A stretch of DNA of 64,000 bases from Halobacteriovorax sp. GB3 (GTDB lineage: Bacteria > Bdellovibrionota > Bacteriovoracia > Bacteriovoracales > Bacteriovoracaceae). This document shows, in pieces, positions 42,325 through 50,327 of this stretch; positions within the stretch are counted from its first letter, which is position 1; the number at the start of each line of letters is the position of its first letter. A program made the translations under genes and the position numbers. Under the pieces are notes generated by a model. It saw nothing but the letters and a program-made list of their open reading frames with translations, had not been told where the DNA came from and made no database searches. The stretch is taken from NCBI RefSeq assembly GCF_028649655.1, contig NZ_JAQSLN010000003.1:310001-374000 (forward strand), written 5' to 3'.

Positions 42325-42796
42325 AAATTATATTGAAGCAAGGATGTACTTCAATAGCAATAGAAAGACATTAAACATCGAAAGACTCATTGAGCTGATA
42401 AAAAGCTTAAAAACACTTCTTAAGAGCTCTTTCTTTAGAGAAGAAAAAAACGAAATTCAAGATTTAATTGAAGATGTAGAAATTAGAATCACTGAGATAC
42501 GAAAGTTTCAGCAAGTTATGAAGCAAAAGAAAGAAGAAAAAGAGAGGATACGAAAAGAAAGCACTTATCAACTTCTCCCCTCTTCAAGAGTCACAGTAAT
42601 AAGAATGGCCCCAACGAATAGTCTTTTGTTTGATCTTGAATATGAAGCAATTAGTACAGCTCTTATCAAGACAAGAGGGAATAGAACTAAAGCAACTAAA
42701 GAGCTTGGAATATCAATTCGAACTCTAAGAAATAAACTTAATGAATATAAGAAGAAAGGACTTTGGCATGAGTATCACGTATCAAGAGTATGTTAA
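42314..42796 (+). CDS. Fis-type (HTH_8) DNA-binding protein
   Basis: 160 aa. Residues about 112-150 (YEAISTALIKTRGNRTKATK, LGISIRTLRNKLNEYKKKG) are the Fis/NtrC C-terminal HTH with the GNRTKATKELGIS core. The N-terminal 80 residues are helical and charged (coiled coil). No AAA domain, so it is not a full sigma-54 activator. Overlaps both neighbours. Possible activator of late genes together with the sigma-like protein. Confidence 0.82.
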   Translation: MEVRNYIEARMYFNSNRKTLNIERLIELIKSLKTLLKSSFFREEKNEIQDLIEDVEIRITEIRKFQQVMKQKKEEKERIRKESTYQLLPSSRVTVIRMAPTNSLLFDLEYEAISTALIKTRGNRTKATKELGISIRTLRNKLNEYKKKGLWHEYHVSRVC

Positions 42797-43355
42797 GGGA
42801 GCAAAAGAGCTCTTGAGTCAAATAGATTCATACCAATACAAAATTGCAGAAATGGCAATGGCCGTATGTCAAATAAGACATGGAGGAAGGTCAGAGGGTT
42901 ATTACACTCTGACAGAGTTCTCTAACGATATTGGGATGAACAGAAAAACACTCTCCGAGTGGGTTCATGCATACAGAGATATTTGTCTAAAAATCGATCT
43001 CAGAACACCAACACAAGAAGAATGGAGTAAGGCCAATAAAGTCTCACGTCTTCTAAAGAGTGAATTAGCTACAGAAAAAAGTAATAACAACACACAAAAG
43101 AGCAAAAGCAACTCAAGAAAAGATGTTTCAAAAGAAAGGATTCAAAAAATTTATAATGAGATTACAAATGACCCTTTTGACACGATATCTAAATTTGAAA
43201 GGATCTATGAATCTACACTCTTCGCAAGCAAAACAATTAACAAGATAGATCTTCATAAAATCTCAAATCAAAAATTAAGAAGAACACTCAAAAACATTGT
43301 CTCTATAAAAGAGCAGCTGGAGCAATTCCTTTCCAAAGAGAAGGTGGCCCAATGA
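42768..43355 (+). CDS. HTH-containing early protein
   Basis: 195 aa from the ATG at 42768 (GAAAGGACTTTGGC before it). LTEFSNDIGMNRKTLSEWVH (about residues 49-68) is an HTH; the middle is a Ser/Asn/Lys-rich linker, and the end is helical. DNA-binding regulator or replication accessory; family not recognised. Confidence 0.65.
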   Translation: MSITYQEYVKGAKELLSQIDSYQYKIAEMAMAVCQIRHGGRSEGYYTLTEFSNDIGMNRKTLSEWVHAYRDICLKIDLRTPTQEEWSKANKVSRLLKSELATEKSNNNTQKSKSNSRKDVSKERIQKIYNEITNDPFDTISKFERIYESTLFASKTINKIDLHKISNQKLRRTLKNIVSIKEQLEQFLSKEKVAQ

Positions 43356-43651
43356 CATGCACAACAGAAAACATGAGATACAAAGAAAGCAAAGAGCTCT
43401 TAATCCTAAAACTAAGAGAAAAAGGATTAAGCTACAGACAAATTGAAAAAGAGACAGGTGTTAGCTTTGCATCAGTCGGGAGAATTATTAGAGGTAGAAA
43501 AGAATACCCTGAAAAGTTTGAGGATAAGCACTTTAGAAAAGTAGTTTATGAAATTGAAAATCATTCTACCTCTCCATTCAGTGCATACCTACTTTGCTAT
43601 ATGGTTAAGCAATTATACGAAGAGAATTTAAAACTAAAGGAAAAACTATGA
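43352..43651 (+). CDS. HTH protein (resolvase-type helix-turn-helix)
   Basis: 99 aa. KLREKGLSYRQIEKETGVSF then ASVGRIIRGRKEYP is an HTH like those at resolvase C-termini. ATGA overlaps at the start, and 4 bp overlap at the end. Fourth DNA-binding-type protein in a row in this operon. Confidence 0.7.
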   Translation: MTCTTENMRYKESKELLILKLREKGLSYRQIEKETGVSFASVGRIIRGRKEYPEKFEDKHFRKVVYEIENHSTSPFSAYLLCYMVKQLYEENLKLKEKL

Positions 43652-44301
43652 GTTGTGTTGTTTGCTTCAATGACAAATGCACTTGCTTAAAAATCAAAGG
43701 AAAAAAAATGGGATCACTATTGAAAAAAAACGAAATGATAACTGTAGAAGATATAACGGATTCAGAAAGAGATTCTTGGATCGAGGAAATAGCATCTATT
43801 TGTGAATCATATGGAAAATTTCTCGCTCTTGATCCAATGTTAGTATTTGAAGCATTAGAATCAAAAAGAACCTTTTGGTATCCAAACTACTATCATAAAG
43901 CGAATTTCCCAGATCTAGAAGGTGTCTTTAAAGCACGTGATATAAACGACCTTTTGAAGAAAATAGATATATCCCAGGGATTTAGATGCCCATTCTGCAA
44001 AGCCGTGAGCAAGTCTCCATATAAGTGTGATTCAGGAATTGAGGTCGAAAGAGGGGGGGGAATCATTAAATGCAATTGGAAAAGCTATGGTTTATTCAAC
44101 ACTCTCGGTAGAGGACTGAGAATCATGTTAACGGATAATTTTTTAAATAACCCTTTTGTTGACGAGATCTTTTACCCTGTCTCATTAGAGACAAACAATG
44201 CTAGACCAAATCAGTTTCCGGGAAAAATTGATGCACAGAGAGCGAAAACTATCATCCTCAATGGCTTGTTTAGAAACAGAAGCCCCAAAACCTTGAAATA
44301 A
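43648..44301 (+). CDS. Cys-containing early protein, possible zinc-binding
   Basis: Not recognised. 217 aa. N-terminal CVVCFNDKCTC could bind a metal; a second CPFCKA is near residue 113. A later in-frame ATG at 43708 with AAAGGAAAAAA could give a shorter form without the first Cys cluster. Confidence 0.55.
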   Translation: MSCVVCFNDKCTCLKIKGKKMGSLLKKNEMITVEDITDSERDSWIEEIASICESYGKFLALDPMLVFEALESKRTFWYPNYYHKANFPDLEGVFKARDINDLLKKIDISQGFRCPFCKAVSKSPYKCDSGIEVERGGGIIKCNWKSYGLFNTLGRGLRIMLTDNFLNNPFVDEIFYPVSLETNNARPNQFPGKIDAQRAKTIILNGLFRNRSPKTLK

Positions 44302-44316
44302 GAAAAAGGACTATAA

Positions 44317-44733
44317 ATGAGAAAAGCGATTGCCTACAACTGGATGTACTTAAAAAAAATCAAGCTGTCTCCAAGAGGAGTTTATGTATTCTTTTTGGTT
44401 TTAAAAGATTCTTTAAAATGGTGCTTCACTATCAATATTGGAAACTTTTTAAAGCATGAAGGGAAGATAGTTTATGTGAACAATGGAACTAATCCTACGA
44501 ACTGGTCCTGCCTAGAGGTAAATAAATCATTTCAGATAATCTACCCCGATGGCAAATCGGCAATAAGCATTATGGTTCCAAAAAGTAATGCAAGGAAAGT
44601 CTATCAATTATCAACTCCAATTCAAGACTTTATGAGAGGGTTTCGTTTCTATATGGGCTACTGGTATGAAATCTGGGTCTTTGGAACAATTAAGTACGGG
44701 GATAGATCGCTAAAGAGAACAAAGAAGAAATAA
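44317..44733 (+). CDS. Hypothetical early protein
   Basis: Not recognised. 138 aa, basic, rich in aromatic residues (FRFYMGYWYEIWVFGTIKY near the end). AAAAAGGACTATAA before the ATG. Last gene before the integrase; an inverted repeat with T-run follows. Confidence 0.55.
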   Translation: MRKAIAYNWMYLKKIKLSPRGVYVFFLVLKDSLKWCFTINIGNFLKHEGKIVYVNNGTNPTNWSCLEVNKSFQIIYPDGKSAISIMVPKSNARKVYQLSTPIQDFMRGFRFYMGYWYEIWVFGTIKYGDRSLKRTKKK

Positions 44734-44787
44734 ATAATTTCCAATTAAAGGCCTAAGTAAAGGTTTTATAGAAATAGAAAAATAAAT

Positions 44788-44804
44788 AATGTCCGACATT
44801 TTTT
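44788..44804 (+). terminator. Short terminator-like repeat before the integrase
   Basis: AATGTC-C-GACATT (44788-44800) followed by TTTT. Stem short, but it separates the early operon from the integrase gene. Confidence 0.5.
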
Positions 44805-44905
44805 AATCACTTACTGCGCTGAGTCTCAACGCAAGGGATTGTTATATGCAAAAAAACAACCTACACTCCGGTTCGCCAATATTTTTAAAGAACAAGGAGT
44901 TCCAA

Positions 44906-46153
44906 ATGGACGGAAAAGTCTATCCGGACACTCGTGCACGTTGCACAGAGTGTGGGTCTTCTAGTTTCGAGAGCAAAGTCAAATTATCAGGTTTTACAAT
45001 CCCCTATTGTAAGTGTGGTGGGCATCCTAATAAATTTAGACTTACTTCTTACTTCCCAGACGCTTCAAAGAAGTCAGGGAGATCTCGAACAGAAGACATT
45101 AGATTCACAGACACAGGAGAACGAATAAGCGATCCTGGAACAGCGGTCTACATGTTGAAGCAGATTGAAAAAGAAATCGATCTAGGATCATTTAAGCCAG
45201 AGAAGTACACATCAACCAAAAACAGGGCAAAGTTTCTCATCTCCAACATTGCAGCTGAGTACATCAAATTCAATGAAGCAAGAAGAGAAGATCCTGACGA
45301 TAAAATCTCAAAGAGAACTCTCCGAGATAAAAAGACGATTATGAAAAAACATATCGTCCCTATTTATGGCCATCTAGATATTCAACAATTGAGTAAGAAA
45401 AACATTAAAGAACTCTTCTCAAAAGTTAAATCAAATAGAAGGAGAGTACACGAAGAACTGACTCAACTTTTAAAGTTTGCTAAACATGAAATGGAAATAG
45501 TCTTTACGATTCCTCCACTTCCAAAGAAGCCTTCAAGCTCTTATAGAGATGAAACAACAATTCCAGATATTGACTGTACCTGGAAGGTTATTGAGCACCT
45601 TGATGATCCTAGAGCTAAAGCAGTATCCATTATCTGTATGGTCTACCTCTTAAGGCCTTCCGATGTTCTGACAATCAAACCATGCGACATAGATAGAAAG
45701 TCTAGGACTCTGAAGATTCAAAGACATGATTCTGATGGAATTTGTGAAGAAGGTAGGAAGTCCGACAGTAAGAAGAAGCAGAGAGAGATTCATGTTCTGC
45801 CAATAGTAAACGAATTAGATATGGCTCTAGATTTGGTTGCAAGACCTCCATCGTCTGAAGATTTCTATTTCACAGGAACAAAAGAAGGAAGCTACTACCC
45901 TTACTCAACATTCAACAACGCATGGATAAGAGCGAGAAAAGCCGCTGGATACCCTGACCTTCCTTTTTATACATCTACTAAGCACGCAAGAGCTACAGAC
46001 CTCATAGCTAAAGGTTTTACTTCTGAGCAAGTAAGACGTGTTGCTGGAATTGGAGCAAAAGCATTCGAACATTACAGCAGATTAAAGGCCCACCAAGTTG
46101 AGAATGTTGTCATTGATTTTGATAGAGAACGATTCAAAAGAGCTATCGGATAG
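44906..46153 (+). CDS. Tyrosine-recombinase integrase
   Basis: 415 aa from the ATG at 44906 (AAGGAG at 44894-44899); a start at 44846 would add 20 residues. N-terminal Cys pairs (CTECG, CKCGG) may form a small zinc ribbon, followed by an arm/core-binding region and the catalytic domain: YLLRPSDVLTIK (Arg I), YTSTKHARATDLIAKG (box II) and the nucleophile Tyr in AFEHYSRLKAH. Box II carries Lys where most enzymes have Arg, unusual but maybe tolerated. It is adjacent to attR and reads toward it. Excises and integrates at the tRNA-Met 3' end. Confidence 0.93.
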   Translation: MDGKVYPDTRARCTECGSSSFESKVKLSGFTIPYCKCGGHPNKFRLTSYFPDASKKSGRSRTEDIRFTDTGERISDPGTAVYMLKQIEKEIDLGSFKPEKYTSTKNRAKFLISNIAAEYIKFNEARREDPDDKISKRTLRDKKTIMKKHIVPIYGHLDIQQLSKKNIKELFSKVKSNRRRVHEELTQLLKFAKHEMEIVFTIPPLPKKPSSSYRDETTIPDIDCTWKVIEHLDDPRAKAVSIICMVYLLRPSDVLTIKPCDIDRKSRTLKIQRHDSDGICEEGRKSDSKKKQREIHVLPIVNELDMALDLVARPPSSEDFYFTGTKEGSYYPYSTFNNAWIRARKAAGYPDLPFYTSTKHARATDLIAKGFTSEQVRRVAGIGAKAFEHYSRLKAHQVENVVIDFDRERFKRAIG

Positions 46154-46208
46154 TGCACACAAGTTCTGCACACAAGCTCAAAAACTGCACACAAGTTGCA
46201 CGCAAGTT
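46154..46208. repeat. Right arm-type repeats, TGCACACAAGTT family
   Basis: Four direct copies directly after the integrase stop: 46154-46165 (TGCACACAAGTT), 46167-46178 (TGCACACAAGCT), 46186-46197 (TGCACACAAGTT) and 46197-46208 (TGCACGCAAGTT). Same family as the three left-end copies. Likely integrase arm sites. Confidence 0.75.
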
Positions 46209-46215
46209 AGAAACA

Positions 46216-46244
46216 ACAAAGGCTCCGCTAGGAGCCTCTGTTTT
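46216..46244 (+). terminator. Intrinsic terminator of the integrase transcript
   Basis: AGGCTCC (46220-46226), loop GCTA, GGAGCCT (46231-46237), then CTGTTTT. Strong GC stem with moderate U-tract. Confidence 0.8.
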
Positions 46245-46285
46245 GCCAATATTTTTATATACTTAAGAAGTATTAAAAACTTCGA

Positions 46286-46318
46286 TAATGGTAGCTCGGG
46301 GCAGAGTTGAACTGCCGA
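46286..46318. other. attR, 33-bp attachment repeat within tRNA-Met
   Basis: Identical to 7066-7098; here it continues into the whole tRNA gene, which stays intact. Prophage right boundary. Confidence 0.92.
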
Positions 46319-46365
46319 CCTCCGGGTTATGAATCCGGCGCTCTCACCAACTGAGCTACCGAGCC
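46289..46365 (-). tRNA. tRNA-Met (CAU), prophage integration target
   Basis: 77 nt including encoded CCA. Minus-strand reading begins GGCTCGG and ends CGAGCTACCA; D arm with TAGCTCAGTTGG, anticodon loop TTCATAA (CAU), T arm with GTTCAACTC in place of the usual GTTCGAATC. A G1-U72 wobble is seen in the acceptor stem. Elongator Met is preferred; a lysidine-modified tRNA-Ile2 also has CAU in the gene, so a tRNA-Ile2 identity is not excluded. No -35/-10 pair was assigned. Confidence 0.9.
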
Positions 46366-46598
46366 ATCTTGAAGTGTCATTGTTTGACTAGTGTGAATGG
46401 GATAATAAAGACCTCTGCGATGTCTGTCAACAAAGTTTTTCAAGTTTTTTTACTTTTTCTTCAACGATTGCGAGAACTTATCACTAAATTCGATTTATCG
46501 CTTAAAAACGACATGACAAGAGTGGGAAGGATTTTTTTCGCTTTTTTCAAGGCCTCTCTCTTGGTAGGATAAGGCAACTGACCAATTAGGCATATATT

Positions 46599-47336
46599 AT
46601 GAAAAACCAATTAAAACTTTTAGTTGGGACGGCTTTTCTCGTCCTTAATATCTACTCTACGCAAGCTCAAAGCTACAAAGACAAGCCATTTCTCGATAGT
46701 GATTGGACTTTAATCTATGAAAAAGAAGGCATCACCGTCTCTGAGCATAAACCAAAAAACAGAGATCTCGTTGTGTTTAAAGCTGAAGGGGTTCTCAAGG
46801 CCCCTCTTAGACCGATTCTTTCTAATCTTAGAGAAGTTGAAAAGTCCACAGAGTGGACGCCAAAATTAAAAGAGAAATCCACTCTACTCGATGTCTCTGA
46901 CGTTGAGGCCATTACATATAATGACAACGATCTTCCATGGCCTGTCAAAGATCGCGACATGGTTTTAACCAATAAGCTTTACCTTGATAAAGAGGAGGCC
47001 TACCTTATCGTTGAGACTCATTCAGTTGACTTCCCATCTATGCCCGCACGCCCTGACAGAGTGAGAGCGACAATTGATTATGGTACGATGGCCTTTCGTC
47101 CGCTTCAAGAAGACCGCACTTGGGTTCAATTGATTATACTCGTTGATCCAAAAGGTGCGATTCCAAAGTGGCTTGTCAATATTCTTCAACGAAGTATGCC
47201 ATTTGATTTTTTAAAGGCACTAGAAAAGAGATCCCAAGACATTCGACCAGAGGTGAAACCTGGTATTCAAAAATTAGTTGATGGATTAAATGAAATTTTG
47301 AAAAAGAAAAAGGATCAAAAGACGACGGCCATGTAA
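46599..47336 (+). CDS. Exported START-domain lipid-binding-like protein
   Basis: 245 aa with signal peptide (LKLLVGTAFLVLNIYSTQA, cleavage near residue 24) and a START/SRPBCC fold: SDWTLIYEKEGITVSEHKPK, SNLREVEKSTEWTPKLKEKS, then LPWPVKDRDMVLTNKL, a very common START-domain signature. Probably binds a lipid or hydrophobic compound in the periplasm. Ends before a convergent phosphatase gene. Confidence 0.88.
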   Translation: MKNQLKLLVGTAFLVLNIYSTQAQSYKDKPFLDSDWTLIYEKEGITVSEHKPKNRDLVVFKAEGVLKAPLRPILSNLREVEKSTEWTPKLKEKSTLLDVSDVEAITYNDNDLPWPVKDRDMVLTNKLYLDKEEAYLIVETHSVDFPSMPARPDRVRATIDYGTMAFRPLQEDRTWVQLIILVDPKGAIPKWLVNILQRSMPFDFLKALEKRSQDIRPEVKPGIQKLVDGLNEILKKKKDQKTTAM

Positions 47337-47360
47337 TGCCATCGTCTTTGTATTTTGCAA

Positions 47361-48224
47361 TTAATCTTTGATTCTCTGGCAGAGACTTCTAACCGTATTC
47401 ATTGCAAGGTTAAAAGCATTTGTCGTCTGCACACTCATGGCCACGGCCGGTGTTTTATAATGCTTGAAAAATGCCTTACAGCGAGTCCACTCTGGAAGAA
47501 CCTTTTCATAAATATCTTCATCTCTTGAAAGGGCATATTTCGAAACTGTTTTTGAGGCCTCTAATACAACACCCTCATTAACAAGCCCTAGCTCATAAAG
47601 AGAAAGAGCAAGGTCGGCCGAAGTGAGATAAACTTTCTGTCCTTCATAAGGATTCACACCACGATCTTTTTCAAATATCCCTGTATTGTAAACCATATGG
47701 ATAAACGAATGGACTTTCTTATTAGGAAAGAGCTTTTCTATTTCATGATAAACTTTTGGATCGTGCTCACCATTATCGCCTATCATGACAATATAATCGT
47801 ATTCAGGAAGAAGTTTTAAGAGTTTTTTAATGGTTCTAAGTTTAAAGTCATGTGTAGACTCACGAGTACTCTCACGCCCTCTTACTACACCTACAGGAAA
47901 GCCACTCTCCTGCAAAAACTCTCGCCCCAGTAGACGTAGTTTTCCAGGTGCCCCTGTAACATAGTTTAACTGAACATCACGAGAGTGCATCATACCTTGA
48001 TTTTGAATACAAAATTCATAAGTCTCTTGATCTAAGTCATAGCAGGCAAGAGCATTATAAACTTTACTAAGACCAGCATATTGATTTGTAACACGAAGGC
48101 CTCCGAGTTTATTTCCAACGACATAGGTCTGCTTAAGCGTATCATCAATATCTGAGATAATTAATGTCTTCGCGCTTATATTGAAAGCGAAGATGACATT
48201 GAATAGCAGAAAAAGATTTTTCAT
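47361..48224 (-). CDS. Exported DUF2183 (App1-like) phosphatase
   Basis: About 287 aa from the ATG at 48222-48224; a longer frame to 48347 hides the signal peptide (LFLLFNVIFAFNISA). HAD-type motif I IISDIDDTLKQT (catalytic DxD), YVTGAPGKLR and IMIGDNGEHDPKVYHE-like motif IV define the App1/DUF2183 family, related to phosphatidate phosphatases. Likely periplasmic lipid phosphatase. Confidence 0.87.
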   Translation of the reverse strand: MKNLFLLFNVIFAFNISAKTLIISDIDDTLKQTYVVGNKLGGLRVTNQYAGLSKVYNALACYDLDQETYEFCIQNQGMMHSRDVQLNYVTGAPGKLRLLGREFLQESGFPVGVVRGRESTRESTHDFKLRTIKKLLKLLPEYDYIVMIGDNGEHDPKVYHEIEKLFPNKKVHSFIHMVYNTGIFEKDRGVNPYEGQKVYLTSADLALSLYELGLVNEGVVLEASKTVSKYALSRDEDIYEKVLPEWTRCKAFFKHYKTPAVAMSVQTTNAFNLAMNTVRSLCQRIKD

Positions 48225-48375
48225 TATAATTCCCTTGTTTAGAATTCCCTTTACTCTATAGCAAATAAAGAAATGTGCCACAGAGTCGATAAATTCTATA
48301 AATGGCCTAAAGTTTCGTCCAGAAAAATATTTGATGAAATCTCGCAAAATCTGTCAAATTATGGCATAAGCGCTT

Positions 48376-49083
48376 ATGGAAAATTTTAGCCCTGAAGACA
48401 TTGAAATTCTTTTTGAAGACGAGCGCTTTATCGTCGTTAATAAACCTGCTCACCTTGTTGTTCACCCCTATCGTGGCCGTGGCGTGCCAAAGACAAAACA
48501 AAGTCTTATGGCCCTTACGAGAGATAAAATTGACCAACTCGTCTACCCGATTCACCGCCTTGATGGTCCAGTTTCTGGCCCTGTTCTTTTTGCTAAAAAA
48601 GGCCGCTACGTCAAATTGGCCCAAGATGTATGGCACGCTGAAAGTACGAAGAAAGTGTATACGGCCCTTGTTAAAGGCATCCTTCCAGTTAGTGGAACTT
48701 ATGATTTTGCCCTAAAAGAAAAAGGGGGCTTTTTTAAAAAGGCCATTACAAATTTTGAACCCATTCGCCCTTATGGTGAAACGACTCTCGTTGAAGTAGA
48801 GATTTTAACGGGAAGAAAACATCAGATTCGTCGCCACTTTGCCAGAAGAAATCACAACTTATTAGGCGATGTTAAGCATGGAAGAGGCAATCTTAATACC
48901 TTCTTTAAAGAACACTACGGACTCGATCGCATTTTTCTTCACTGTCATCAATTGAGCCTTGAAATCGATGAACAAACCTCTATAAATATTTCATGCCCTA
49001 TGCCTTGTGAACTTCTTGAAGTTCTAGAAAAGCTTGAAAAAAATCCCTTCTCACTGTGTCAATTACCCCAATCTTTCAATTAA
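48376..49083 (+). CDS. truC: RluA-family pseudouridine synthase, TruC-like
   Basis: 235 aa RNA pseudouridine synthase. EDERFIVVNKPAHLVVHP, catalytic HRLDGPVSGPVLF (Asp in HRLD), ILTGRKHQIRRHFARRNH and GDVKHGRGN match TruC most closely (tRNA U65). No S4 domain, as in TruC. Confidence 0.88.
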   Translation: MENFSPEDIEILFEDERFIVVNKPAHLVVHPYRGRGVPKTKQSLMALTRDKIDQLVYPIHRLDGPVSGPVLFAKKGRYVKLAQDVWHAESTKKVYTALVKGILPVSGTYDFALKEKGGFFKKAITNFEPIRPYGETTLVEVEILTGRKHQIRRHFARRNHNLLGDVKHGRGNLNTFFKEHYGLDRIFLHCHQLSLEIDEQTSINISCPMPCELLEVLEKLEKNPFSLCQLPQSFN

Positions 49084-49190
49084 ATCAGGGAAATGGCCTG
49101 TAAATATTACTAGGTCTGTACGGAACTTAGCCATTCCCTGCTATAAAGCGTAGCTAATAGACAACATTAGATTCTTCTAAAGGGAATTTT

Positions 49191-50327
49191 GTGAAAAGAC
49201 ACCAACTGACTTTTCTTATGCTGCTTACGTTTATTTCAGGGGCCAATGCTCAAACGCTCACTGGAAAACTTGGTTCACCCAATAACTTTAATAAGGTAAT
49301 TGACTCGGCCAAAGTAAACTTCAAGATGATTGGAACTGAACAGAGTGGAGATTTAAACAAATCAAGCGTTTTAAATTCTTCATTGGGACTAAGTGCCAAG
49401 GGTTCAATCTTTCAAAATACTGAAGTCATTTTTGATGGAAGTCTTTACTTCTCTAGTGGAAGCACAAGTAGTGTTTACGACAACAATCGCCTGACAGAGA
49501 GAAATGGAACTTCACTTAAAAATGCCTACATCCACTACAACTACCAAGATCTCTTATCTCTGAAGGCAGGGGCCATCAATCAAAGAGAACAAGAAAATCT
49601 CATTGTAGTAGGAAGAAAAGCATTCTTAGGAGCAAAAGAAACTCTTTCATTTAATCTCTTTGATCTAAAAGTCACAATGAATGCCACTCAAACAAGAGCA
49701 AGATCAGAATCGTCAAAAGAGGGCCTTGGCAATCTAGATGAAGGATCACCTCTTTTTATGCGTGAATCCATCTCGCTTGAAACAATCAATGATTATATTG
49801 GATTAAAAGTAATCGTTGGACACTTTGCTTACGATAATCTCAGCAATGATGTGGCCTATAATTCACAATTTCATGGAAACACAGTTTCTGGTTATACAAA
49901 AACAAACTCAGAATTCGATTACAACTATGTCGGTTGGGATTACAAGTTAGAAGCTTCGGCTTCATTAAATCACAACCTATCAGTTGGTGCTGGCGTGAGT
50001 TACGTGATTAACCAAGGAGCACCGGATTCAAAAAATAGAGGATCTGCCCTGATTGGTTCAACCAAATATACATCGGGAGATTGGACTTATAAAGTTACCT
50101 ACAACAAACTCAATATCCAATCCGACACAGCTCCGGCCCTTTATCTCAACATGGCCCAAACTCCAAACACAACATCAGACTCTTTAGAATTAACAGCATT
50201 AAATATTAGTTCAGATTTTGAACTTCGTCTTTTCTATCAAAATAGCAAACCACTTGAACAAAACTTTTATCAAGACAATAACCAAATCATTCAACTTGAA
50301 TTAAGGAAGGGATATGAAATTTTCTAA
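49191..50327 (+). CDS. Exported beta-rich protein, possible outer-membrane barrel
   Basis: Not recognised. 378 aa; GTG start after AGGGAATTTT. Signal peptide LTFLMLLTFISGANAQ, cleavage near residue 21. The mature part alternates polar and apolar residues and ends in aromatic GYEIF, as in outer-membrane porin-like barrels. Overlaps the lipoprotein gene by 14 bp. Confidence 0.65.
   Translation: MKRHQLTFLMLLTFISGANAQTLTGKLGSPNNFNKVIDSAKVNFKMIGTEQSGDLNKSSVLNSSLGLSAKGSIFQNTEVIFDGSLYFSSGSTSSVYDNNRLTERNGTSLKNAYIHYNYQDLLSLKAGAINQREQENLIVVGRKAFLGAKETLSFNLFDLKVTMNATQTRARSESSKEGLGNLDEGSPLFMRESISLETINDYIGLKVIVGHFAYDNLSNDVAYNSQFHGNTVSGYTKTNSEFDYNYVGWDYKLEASASLNHNLSVGAGVSYVINQGAPDSKNRGSALIGSTKYTSGDWTYKVTYNKLNIQSDTAPALYLNMAQTPNTTSDSLELTALNISSDFELRLFYQNSKPLEQNFYQDNNQIIQLELRKGYEIF

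Larger units (their letters stand above)
7066..46318. mobile_element. Complete-looking temperate myovirus prophage (~39.3 kb)
   Basis: Bounded by a 33-bp perfect direct repeat (7066-7098 and 46286-46318); the right copy is the 3' part of a tRNA-Met gene. Contains an integrase next to the right end, a CI/Cro-like divergent pair, replication genes, lambda-type terminase, gpW and portal, a protease/capsid fusion, a Mu-type contractile tail, an endolysin and candidate lysis membrane proteins. No obvious frameshift or insertion disrupts any structural gene, so the element may be inducible. The mix of lambda-like head and Mu-like tail genes, with tyrosine-integrase rather than transposase integration, defines its type. 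Confidence 0.95.

Noticed and set aside
46154-46208. CRISPR-like array
   Set aside because: Four 12-bp copies with almost no spacer, adjacent to the integrase and att; arm sites explain them better.
46369-46572. Plus-strand ORF between the tRNA and the START-domain gene
   Set aside because: No ribosome-binding site, no family pattern, low-complexity translation; lies in the tRNA promoter region.
47361-48347. Longer start for the DUF2183 gene
   Set aside because: The extra 41 residues overlap the region before truC and would place the signal peptide inside the protein.
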